Assembly: GCA_027596075.1 (NCBI GenBank)
Contig: JADGJC010000266.1
Span: 1-57,621 of the forward strand
Source: Rhizophlyctis rosea
Taxonomy: Eukaryota; Chytridiomycota; Chytridiomycetes; Rhizophlyctidales; Rhizophlyctidaceae
Length of the DNA: 57,621 nucleotides
Reading direction: 5' to 3'
Below are positions 45,595 through 55,737 of the stretch, one piece after another (the first letter of the stretch is position 1; each line of letters opens with the position of its first letter). The notes beneath the pieces were generated by a model. The model saw only the letters and a list, made by a program, of their open reading frames with translations, had not been told where the DNA came from and made no database searches. Position numbers and translations under genes: made by a program.

Positions 45595-48216
45595 GCGGCG
45601 ACAGCAAACCCGATGAGGGGTTGAATTGGAATTGTGGGGGGTGCACGTCTCGGTTTGAGTTGTTATGAGGCGAGATTTTCAAGAGTCATAGACCCGTTGA
45701 TACCTTGTATAGAATATATAACAACTGATGTTTTTCTAGTATGTCATGTAGCATTCACATTTAATGATCAAATGGAAAGCTTCTGTAATATGGATGTGCG
45801 ACTCGAATGGTTCGGCACTATATGAGGGCTGACAGCATTGCAAGTTTTGCATGATTCCAAACGCGTCATTTATCAGCAGGATGATCAAGGAATTGGACAG
45901 CAGCGCCACAAAAAAGAAACATGGGCAGGTCGCCATGAACTCGCTCAAGGTTGTGAATGACCTTAGGAGGTCCTTCATTCATGTTCTTCCCCTTTCTACA
46001 AGATAAGGCCTGGTGGTGGCTGAGAATGCGAATCAGTATATTGATCATGTCATTGTATAATGCAAGCTTTTTATGGGTTACCTAGCCAGATATGGGCAGA
46101 AGCGGCAAACTTTCCTAACACTCTTGTTGACCCCTGCCACAATTTCTCAGATTAGTAACGTACTCTTGTTTCGACTACAAACATTATGAGGGGACTGCAT
46201 CATGAATGATGCAGATTCTTGTTCACTTGTCAGTGGATGACATGTTCTTGAACGCATATGAAGGCTCAGACTCTGGTCGTGCGCTCCTTTTCTTGCTTAG
46301 CACAATGCACAGTTTTTCAAAGCAGTGATGGGAACTGCTCATCACATTGTTTCAGCCGGAGATCCCTACAAATAGTCAGTGTAAAACTATTATCTTTACT
46401 GATGCAACTATGCAGTATCAGTCAGCGCATTCTCATTGGGGCTCAGACACTATACATTGCTCGAGTTTCGGGGATGAAAAAGGGTTGTTTTGAGTTGTCA
46501 GTTGCGTCGATCCGCCAACCAGGAGTGCTGTTCTGACTCCTGGGCAGGACCGACACTCAATTCGGACGCATCCGTTGAGACCTGCCGCATTCGACTGGGC
46601 TTAGTCCGCGTCGCATGCATTATGAGGCAAACAAAAAAGAGGATCGCAAAACGCGTGTAGACTTCTTGAGAGCTGCCTTCCCCTTGAGTTTTACGTGCAA
46701 TATCTGCAAACGGTTATCACGTAGCATTTGAAAATCTGTGGTTTCATTTGAGCTTTATTGGTACGTCGTTCATGCAGGTGCCATCAAAATCAGGCCGGAC
46801 CACGACAACATGGGAGCTGCGCTCGCGATCCTGATGTCGTTTGTAAACATTTATATTGATGGAAAGGTTCCCTGAAATCTCCAATTGACTTCAAAGAGAC
46901 GTAAACAAATATTCGTTCAGCAATGACAAGACCTCAAGAAGGATTCAGTTTGTTTAGAGGAGCAGTGCGAAGTACCTTCTTCCCTTTCGTAATTTGGACT
47001 TGATCTGTTACCAATCACTCAGTGTGCCGGTTGGCCTGAACTGACAACCATGACTGCCCAAGAACAATTGGACTTGCGTCATTGTCGCCGGAACAACAAA
47101 AGAGAACAGAGCACGACACAGCTGTTCATGCACAGAGCTGGTAGTCATACCAGCATATTCCAGTCATTTCGTGGGGAGCAGTCCCTTACGTACTATCTTC
47201 CTACAGATCTACTACATCTAGCCGTACCATAATGGGTTCATGTCCTCATTGGACATGGACCAACCTGGCATCGGCAACAAAACGCAGCAAGTCATTGTGA
47301 ATCTATCAACAAACCCCAATGTAGTTCACGGCTGGTTGAGCATGTCGAGCACCCATCGCAAGTCGCTTGGCGCGCCATTATGTTTGGGACTCGTAGCAGC
47401 TGACATGGGATGAGTGGTTAAGTGACACAACCACAAGAGCAACACTTGATATGCCGATGGACTGCATGGCAAGAAAGGAATAAAAAGGGAATATCGCGAG
47501 TTTAAATTACTTTCAGCTACGCATGCGATAACACAGCTACTGAAACGCGTCATGTCAACCAACCGTCTGGTGAAGACGAAGAAAGATGTGGAGAGTAACA
47601 ATGGAAGTTGGGACGGCACGCTCATTGCCGACCGGAAGCTGGCAAACGAGACCACACCAGTGAGTTCTTGTGTGGAAAAAAAATGGTGGTGGTGCAGAAT
47701 AGCTCATTGATGTGTTTACAGAACCAAACAATTGCCTGGTTGCTGTGCATGCAAAGATCGCTTCCATCCAAGTAACAGTCTTTGGCGTCAAATCGCACTG
47801 CAAAACCTGTCGCATGTTATCAGATATTCCCACAAAAGAAAAAGGTTTCACGTGTTCGACGTCAACAATCACCTCACGCCACAGCGCCCGTGAAGAATGA
47901 TGAACGAACCAGATGGTTTGTTCTGTATCGCTCCGCGCAGCATAAGGGTGTACGACCCTTTCAAAACGATGGGTGGCGCATCACCGAATGGGGAGTCAGG
48001 GACAGATGGCATGAAAAAGAACATGCTAACACGGAACAAGTTGGAGGCCATGATTCAAGATGGAAAATCAACGAAGGGCTTTTGCAACAAACTACATACA
48101 TTCCGCTAACTAGACTTCCTACCTACAGACAAAATAACACTAGAAAGGTGATCAAATCAGCGTACAATACGAGTGACACCACATATATAGCGAAAATCTC
48201 GACCACCAACCCTCAC
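45595..48216. other. Intergenic, no gene seen
   Basis: Open frames do not exceed ~110 codons apart from one near 47.8-48.5 kb that runs antisense to the last exon of the F-box/PP2 gene. No RNA gene or mobile element was recognised. Confidence 0.4.
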
Positions 48217-49839
48217 TCACTGCCCATCCCCATCCCCATCCTCATCCCCACTCTCCCAAACATCCTCCTCCTCCTCCTGCGCCTCCTCCTCCCTCCCATC
48301 CCCATCCTCCCTCTCCCACCCCCCCTCCATCCCAACCAAATCAACCCTCTCCAACCTCACAAAATCGATATCCATGCCATACTTCCACGTATTCCTATGA
48401 TCCTCCATCACCAAATGCACGGTATGATACTCCGCATCGTCCATTTCCATTCCGACGTCGATGGTGGGGAGGTAGAACCGGACCCAGGACCGGGTGGAGG
48501 ATTCGGCGAGGGTGCGGAGGGTGGTGGTTGATTGGGAGAGGGGTGAGGATGTCGTTTGCTGTTGGTGGGAAAATAGTTTTAAAAGGGGCGGTATAATCGC
48601 AGAAAGACGCGGGAGGATAACCCTCCCCATCGTCAACCCTCACAAAGCAACATAGCCCAATCAAACGCGCACCGGCACCCCTACCCATACAACTCGAAAA
48701 AACCATCCCAGATACCATGTATCTGCGCATTGCCCTCTGCATAGCCTCCCCCCCGCCCACCGCGATCCCCACCTTGATGCAGCACGGCTCACAAAGCCGC
48801 CCCGCTCCACCCCCGGACAACAACACCCAGACATGCCCGCCGTCAACCGGCCGCCCCTGTTCCCATCCTCAATGCAACAAAGCACAATACAACAAGACAC
48901 ACACAAACGCACCTCCTCAACAGTAGCACTCAGGGCAATATCGGCCAACTCATTGGCATACTGATCCAACCTCAATCTCCAAGTGGGCCTGTACCTTCCC
49001 CTGGGTACACCCCTGATAGAGTAACGAACATCAAACCAGCAGACGCTTGCAAGATGAGCAATGTGACCGGAATGACTGCCTTCGTGGTCTTTGATTTGCC
49101 AATAACGATGGTTTTCACCCCAAACTATGCCGAGCTTTTCGGCGGAGATTGTGAGTTTGTTTGCTAGGGCGAGGGATTTGTAGGTTTTGAGGTAGAGGGT
49201 GGAGTCGGATGTGTCTTCTGGGACGGCGGACTGTGGTGTAGTGTGGGGCGTGAGAAAGGCGAGTATTGGTCCGAGTATTGGGCCCCCCCCCCCCCCCCCT
49301 TCACCTCCCCCAGCTCATAACCACCACTTCGCTCCAGCCCACCCGCGGCACGAGCATAACCACCGCTTCGCTCCAGGCCACCGGCGGGACTCTTGTCCAC
49401 CGCTTCGCGGCGGCGCAGGACCCCCTCTCCCATGCCCGATAGTCGTTCACATCCTTTGACAGCACGCACCTTCCCAAAACGCCTCTCTAGCAACAACATC
49501 CAAAGGTACTTGTCCTTGCATACGGTTGCAAAATGTTTGCTGGTCTAAAAGAACAGATGAGTTCACACGCGTATTAGCAATTGTCGGTCACACCGTGGCA
49601 CATGACCAGGAACCTATACCCAAACGATTCCCACCTCCGCCGACTCACCCTTGCCAAGAGTGCCACCTCAATGCAGGATAGATATTTGACTATTCCAACA
49701 GACAACTCGACGGGTAAGGTGGAGAAATGGTCTTCTGTTTGTGCAAGGTGGGAACGTCAGTTTGCCTTGCAAAGTGTCAAGTGCGTTCCTTCAACATAAT
49801 AGGATGAGCATACTTACTGACGGAAGGGATGGGTGCCAT
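48217..49839 (-). CDS. F-box protein with a PP2-like (phloem-lectin-type) domain
   Basis: Exons: 49818-49839, 49649-49734, 49470-49544, about 48913-49299, 48217-48558. Exons 1-3 encode an F-box: FSTLPVELSVGIVKYLSCI, then LLARTSKHFATVCKDKYLW. Exon 4 encodes YWQIKDHEG, ASVCWFDVRYSIRGV and YRPTWRLRLDQY, and exon 5 encodes RSWVRFYLPTIDVG and DHRNTWKYGMDIDFVRLERV; this is the pattern of the PP2 (Nictaba-like) beta-sandwich found in plant F-box-PP2 proteins. The tail is very acidic. F-box proteins are substrate receptors of SCF ubiquitin ligases; a carbohydrate or glycoprotein target is an inference from the PP2 fold. The acceptor of exon 4 is uncertain because it abuts a run of 17 C (49283-49299) whose length is probably unreliable. 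A further exon may lie in 48559-48912. Confidence 0.68.
49283..49299. repeat. Homopolymer run of 17 C
   Basis: Seventeen consecutive C on the plus strand at the intron 3 / exon 4 border of the F-box/PP2 gene. The length decides the reading frame of the exon start, so the local annotation is sensitive to it. Confidence 0.85.
49316..49413. repeat. Tandem repeat of ~40 bp units inside an intron
   Basis: Two units beginning CATAACCACC(A/G)CTTCGCTC (49316 and 49355) and a third, shortened copy (CCACCGCTTCGCGGCGG, about 49397-49413). Units are GC-rich with inverted CCGCGG/CCGGCGG parts. They lie within intron 3 of the F-box/PP2 gene and read as Gly-rich repeats on the minus strand. Confidence 0.7.
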
Positions 49840-51790
49840 TGCGGGGACGTGTGGTGGTTGAGTAGTCAAACTTTGTTGGAGGTTGCGCTGTATATGTTGT
49901 GTATGTGAATCTGGCGTGAAGTTGGTTATTGAGAGTGTGGGTGGGAGTGTGGGAAAAGAAGGAGGGCTGGGACTGCTGGGAGTAGTAGGTCAGGAGTGGG
50001 TCAGGAGTGGGTCAGGAGTGGGTCCACCACGTCAAGCTGTGGCTGTGGCTGTGGCATGGCTGTGACACATTGACACATGATGCATTGCCACCAGGCGACC
50101 ATCGTCACCAGTTTCACCCAACCCTGCGCCACCTCGCGCGGGTCCTTGACACTTTGACTCCTTGCAGCCTGGTTACTTGTAGGTTCCTGTGTCGCTAATC
50201 CGCGATAGGTGATGGATGCCACTGCGATTTGCGGAGGATACCAATGTTTTCAAATGACTGAACGAAAAGAAAACACATCTCCGGGTCAGACCCATCGAAG
50301 TCATGGTCGATGGGATTTTAAGTACTTCACTCAATGAACCATGCATCAACAATGCGAGTCATCCTGATGTTCTTCGTTTTAACCAAGTTGATCCCGGCCG
50401 GTCTTAGAGAACAGGTTTGGAAAGTTGGCATGTTTGATTTGTATCGGAAATGTTCTGAGTGGGGAATTTTGAAGGTTGATTTTCAAATGAGCACCGAATT
50501 CGTCCAATACCTGCAGGTTCTTATTCTTTTGTTTTCGAAATGACTTGGAAAGTCATGAACCATTTTGCGCCGTGGTGAATTTGGTTGCATCTGTTCCAGG
50601 TGCGTGAAGGATAGGAGGCATTTGCCGCTCTCTTTAAAATTCGATGATCCTCTTGCACGCAATGTGGACAACCATCGTCAACCCTTCCCTACGGTTAGAT
50701 TTACAGAGACCATTGGATTTGTACCACGTTCCTCCCATTCGTCGAGATGAATGCATATCCTCTTTTGCATCACAGCTCTCCCACACCAATATGTGCGGGT
50801 TGCCAACACAACGTTCTGGCGAATATGCAAGAAGGAGCAATATTGGGCACATAGCCACCGGCGCCAATTTTGCCAAACCATCATTTGGTACCAGACATAT
50901 TTGCGAGAATGCCATTCTCGCGTATGGCAACCGCAAAGTTTGGTTACAGTTCACTTTCCTGCTGCGTTCTTGCGAGCTTCATCATATATTTGTCTGATGC
51001 AACTTTGGTCATATGGCCTTTTTGGCAGTGAAAAAAGTGAGAGAGTGTTCCTTGATTTTCTCATTCGCATAGATTGCTATATGATAACCACAGAATACTA
51101 TTCGAAATAATGATATCCTCTCCAACGCAACGAGTGAGCTGTGCATCAGGGTCCAGCGGGTGGCGCGGCCGACGCGTTCAGCCGTTTGTGGACTGGAAAT
51201 CATCGACTGCGTGCTCCATTTGTTCATCATCGCATCATCAGGATGGTTTGTCGAGACGAAGGGTTCCGCTCAGGTGTTGATCTCCACAAGCAATCTGGAA
51301 TTACCCTCACGATCAGCGCAATGTGTGCAATGAAAGCAGTCGGTGTGAGCAAGCAACCTCCGTACTAAGTCAACGTTGCTTTTAACGCAGCGTCGATCCT
51401 GGCCCCCAAGTCTCCGAATGTGTACCTCCGGATCCCCTAATACATGTAAGCGAGCCTGGAAATCTCGTAAGGGTCGTTGTGGAAGGCGAGACCGTGTGCT
51501 GTGCATTACAGCAGCAAGCCGAGACCCATGAGCTGAAAGAATTGGACTGTCAACAAACCGACCTTTCAAGTCTTGTGCAAAACAGACGACGGTAGCATCT
51601 GAACGAACCCGTGGGTCGGCACAGAAGACTCCGCGATGCAGGACGATATACACATAAACACCTACTTCATTGGACCTCCTTCTCAAATCCGTAAGTCTCT
51701 TCTTTGGAAGTGTAGTCGTCACCCAGAGTTACTTGAATCTTGTGGCGAGCCTACGAGAGACCCCACCATAGTCATCGGTAAACATTGACA
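49840..51790. other. Intergenic; short tandem repeats only
   Basis: Contains three copies of the 11-mer GTCAGGAGTGG at about 49989-50021 followed by GCTGTG repeats at 50036-50058. No gene recognised. The segment 51.3-51.75 kb has open frames on both strands without motifs. Confidence 0.4.
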
Positions 51791-54700
51791 GCCGGCCGCT
51801 CAACCACTCGCTTCCAAGACCCGGAAGAGGCCTCGGTCCATTCGAAAGATGCCTCCGTCAGTGAGCTGGCGGCTAATGGAAAGGTAGGGAAGAAGTGGAG
51901 ATGTTCGCCACTTCAGCCGATTGGCATCCCGTTTGTGTTCAACTTTTGTTTTCCTCCCATTTACCAGTCCACGGCGCGTACACCTTGGTACAAAAGGACA
52001 GCGTTCCCGATGGGTTGTTTGACTGTCGTCATTCCGGTAAGGGACGATACCTTGCTACACTGGATTTCAAGATAGGATGATCTTTCCTTTTGACACAGTG
52101 CAAGTTTGGATGCAATCTTGTAGGTCTTGAACGTCCTCGCAGTGACGCTGCCCATGGGATTCATTATGGCCCGATCGGCCTCAAATGGGATGAATACCCT
52201 TGCTACGGATTTGTTGACCGTAAGTACCCTCGGGCCTTTCTCTGCTTGAACCGCTCTTTTTTTTGCTCCCCTCTGTGGTGCGGCAGTCCGCAGTGTAATG
52301 ACCATAGGTCCACCATCGCATGCTACATCCACCTTTGCGACGGAGCAGGTCAAAGTCATGCTTGAAGAGCCACCGACTTTGGTGTCAAACATGGTGTTGA
52401 ATACCGACATGAGGAACTTGATAGTAAACAATTTCTCTGACTATACAGTTAATCCGCATGGTATTTTGCAATGGTTGCAATCGCAAGCGGAGAAACGGCT
52501 CGCTTCATATGCTTAACCTTTCATCAGTTGCGGTTCTTTTCTTATTGCAGCTATCCGCGAGGCTGATCGGGCTGCAAGATGTTCAACGGTACGTTCTTTT
52601 GGCTTTCCTCAAAGGCAAAGCCATTTCGGTATTGACCGAGACGAATGATGTTTGACGTCTCTATTAGCGGTTGAACACACCCTCGTTCAACACCTTTCCG
52701 ACCGTTGCTGGTCTCGCCGCTGTAAGTAGTACTTCATCGTCAATGTGGTTAGGTGCATCCGTTGACGGCTTCTCACTTCCATACGCCTCCGCCTTCAATG
52801 CCTTTTTTCCTGCTTGCTTGGCTGTTTAGCCCAATGTCACCCGCATCGTCATTTTCTCTCTGCGAACGCGCCGTTCTACGGTATGTCACTCTCTGCTCTT
52901 GGGGGGGAGGGGGGGGGGGGGCAAAAGTTCAGAACCCAGTTGTCTGGGTTCTTCCATCTTGGGCTGCTCGTCATACTAATAATTCTCAACTAATAAAATG
53001 TACCCATTTGCACACACGCAAGGTACTATGACACCAAACCCGCTTCGACCGGTCTGTGGAGGAACTTCATTAATCCAAGTACGTACCGAATTGCGAATGT
53101 TTCCCTTTGACTAGCAACGCTCAAATGCTTTGGTAACTTCTTTTTGATAGCAACCGGCTAGTACCCCGCCCAGCCTGGTGATCCAACCTACAACGAGACG
53201 CTCTCCTTCCCTAACGCGCTAATAGCCAAAACGCCTGACGCAAGCCCGTCGAGACCGACTGCGTGGACTATCTTAGCGATCAATCAACCGGTAGGTATCA
53301 AGGGCACCGTGTCGGGGTGGGCGTATATTTGTTCATGCCGCTCCCCAGCGAACTGCTCGAACTTCTGTATGCATTGCTTTATCCTAATTCAACATGTTTG
53401 AACGGGCGCGGGCGTAAGCCTCCAATACACAGCCCAACGCATCGAGAACGGCCAATCCCTTTACTACGCCGGGGCGTCTATGTACGCCCAGGGCGCTCTG
53501 TCGACAGTTCTGCAGAGCATCGCCATCACGCCGAGTACAATCAGTTTCTTAGTGGGCAGCGACGGCAAAATGATCGGCAGTAGCGTGGTGGGCGCCGCGA
53601 CGAACTTGACTAGCCGGTACGACTTCACAAAAAGTCCAGATGCGAGAGTTGCGGCGATTGGGAATATTGTTTTGGGGTTGTTTGGGGTAAGTATTGCGTG
53701 CTTTTTTCAAAGTTTCTTGTTTGGGCGATGTCTTGAAGCGTATTGGTGGCGTGACCCCAACTACTAGAGCGTCGCGGCCATGCCTACGAGCTGGCTATCC
53801 GAACAGGTGATCATCAGGCACCCGATATTTCTTGTCCTCCCAGCAGATCGTCATCAGTCCCATTTCTTTGGTGTTGATATGAGTATTTTGAGTGTGCGTC
53901 TCCCTTTGGGCTTCAAGTGTAAGCGGGAGCAAATACCCACGTTCACGGATCATTCCACTAGTGCTTCGGAATCATTTTCGCATCATCAGTATCGCCATCC
54001 CTCGAAGCGACGTCTTCTCTGAGATTGATCGTGGCATTACGAAAACGTATGTAAACTGCCTGACTGCTTGCGAAATGCAGGAACAAAGTATGTCCATCTA
54101 TCTCTTGTGTAAAACGTTGTGCGGGGCTAACGAATCTGGCATATCTAAAAACAGATCATTCACAACCGCCGTCGTGGCGGTCGTTGTCACTGCTGTGGGC
54201 GCAACGATGCTCATCGATGATCCGCCCGCTCCAAACTTTGACCAATGCTATGAAGCAGGTGATTGTCTGACATTGATGGTCCTTTTTTTGGCAAGACCTG
54301 TCGGTGTTTCCACTGCGTCGCATACTTCGTATTGAATGTTTATCTCGTTCAACTCTCTCCCACATGCCAACAGATCACGAAACTCGACTTCAAGACAGGC
54401 ATTCTGAACGTAAGGATGCCTACATTGCTGGTTCCTTTTTGAGACTTGCGCTTCACTCCTCGGAAGACTTCCACACTAACAACATTCCTTCAAATCACAA
54501 CAGCACCGCAGTCCCGTCTCAGAAATCCGCGGAATGGAAACGGTCTTTGACACCATGTGCAAGGCTTTGTGAGTGTCGCCCTTTCGCGTTGCTATAGGAG
54601 CAGGGAAAACAAAGTTTCGATAGTAGTAACTGACGTCATTGCAACCCTCCAGCGCGGCCGCGATTCGTAGGAACAAAAGCCTCGCCACGGGCACAATGGG

Positions 54701-54803
54701 GGGCGGTCAGTCATCAACTCTACACCAGCCTCCGTCGCGGAGGGAGAGCGCGAAGCCTGTGACGACGTTCTTGGGAAGTCAAAGTTCAGGAGGTGGAAGT
54801 TGA
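51791..54803 (+). pseudogene. Decayed membrane receptor with Cache-type sensor domain
   Basis: A chain of short exons can be read: TAGRSTTRF... (51.79 kb), 51968-52036, 52124-52219 (together forming helix VVIPVLNVLAVTLPMGFIM), 52.29-52.52 kb (FATEQVKVML...VNNFSDYTVNP), 52.67 kb, 52.83-52.88 kb, 53.02-53.08 kb (YYDTKPASTGLWRNFINP), 53.17-53.29 kb, 53419-53686 (LYYAGASMYAQGALSTVL ... SFLVGSDGKMIGSS), 53.97 kb (IISIAIPRSDVFSEI), 54.15 kb (second helix, TTAVVAVVVTAVGATML) and a cytoplasmic piece EIRGMETVFDTMC ending at the TGA at 54801. Order and motifs match dual-Cache sensor modules of fungal histidine kinases or guanylate cyclases. Breaks: frame changes around a CT repeat at 52854-52861, a TAG at 53160-53162, and mismatched phase at 52219/52285. 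No output domain follows, so it is both truncated and disabled. Confidence 0.58.
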
Positions 54804-55737
54804 GATCCTGCCAGTGTAGGCCTTCGGGCGCTCATCTTCAATTTATTCAATGATGTCCACGCATGTTGCCGGTTTGGTATTACGAGGATGTATCAACATG
54901 AAATTTCGGCACGGTGTTTCGATGTGCTTCAGACCAGTTGAAAGGATATGATGCAGAAAATGGAGCAGCAGCTTACTTCTACAAGGCGCCCAGCGCCCGA
55001 AGCTGAGCCAATTTGTTGCCATTTCTCACCGAGCCATTGAGAACATTTTTGACGACGTCAAAGCATGGAATTTTCAGATGCGCTATCCTTCAGTATTGAT
55101 CAGGCTGGCCACAGCATTTCACATCTCCAGTTCAAACTGTTCCGTGCTGATGAAGGTGTGTCTCGTTGCGAAACAACCGTAACAAAAAGGAAGCAAGACA
55201 AGACGGCCAGCTTTGCTTAACGCACTTCAATAACCCCCTTTGCCCTCAGGCTCCCCCTTCACACAGAAGACACAGAAGACGAACACGGCAATACGATCAC
55301 AAGAATACAGTGGGCGACTTTGTATGTCCACTTATCATCAATGTTGTTGATGCCTAAGATGCCTATCAATGATGATGTTTCCCCATCCATCGTACGACCA
55401 GAGTTACCGAAACCCATAACAACTTGACCATTTGACGCCTATGACGATAGGGCCCTGACGCGAAATGTGGTGTTAGGACCCTGACGTGAAATGTCAAAGC
55501 GGGGGTCAAGCCACAGAAGGAACTGTCCACTTGCTGTCTGCTTGGCCGGCCTCCTGCCTGGGCTCTCCTCCATTCCTTGAATTTCCTTGTCCCTTCTACA
55601 TCCTTCCCACACTTCCGTTATATATGCACTAACTATACTGCCATCTCGCACTTACGCTGGAAACATACCTGAGGACACTACACTGATAAACGGTGCTTGA
55701 GTCACCAGCTCGAACAACCGGCTGGTCGACTCCGACA
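54804..55737. other. Intergenic between the decayed receptor and the nucleotidyltransferase gene
   Basis: No gene seen. CCCTGACGYGAAATGT occurs twice at about 55453 and 55480, a short direct repeat. The right part should hold the promoter of the next gene. Confidence 0.4.

Noticed and set aside
47782..48531. 249-codon frame (+)
   Set aside because: Its second half is antisense to the acidic tail of the F-box/PP2 gene; the first half has no protein-like pattern.
51961..52431. 156-codon frame (-)
   Set aside because: Antisense to the Cache receptor exons, whose translations make membrane and sensor motifs.
45063..53162. Reassignment of TAG to a sense codon
   Set aside because: The hydrolase and arrestin-like genes end properly on TAG, and TGA and TAA lesions also occur, so the standard code applies.
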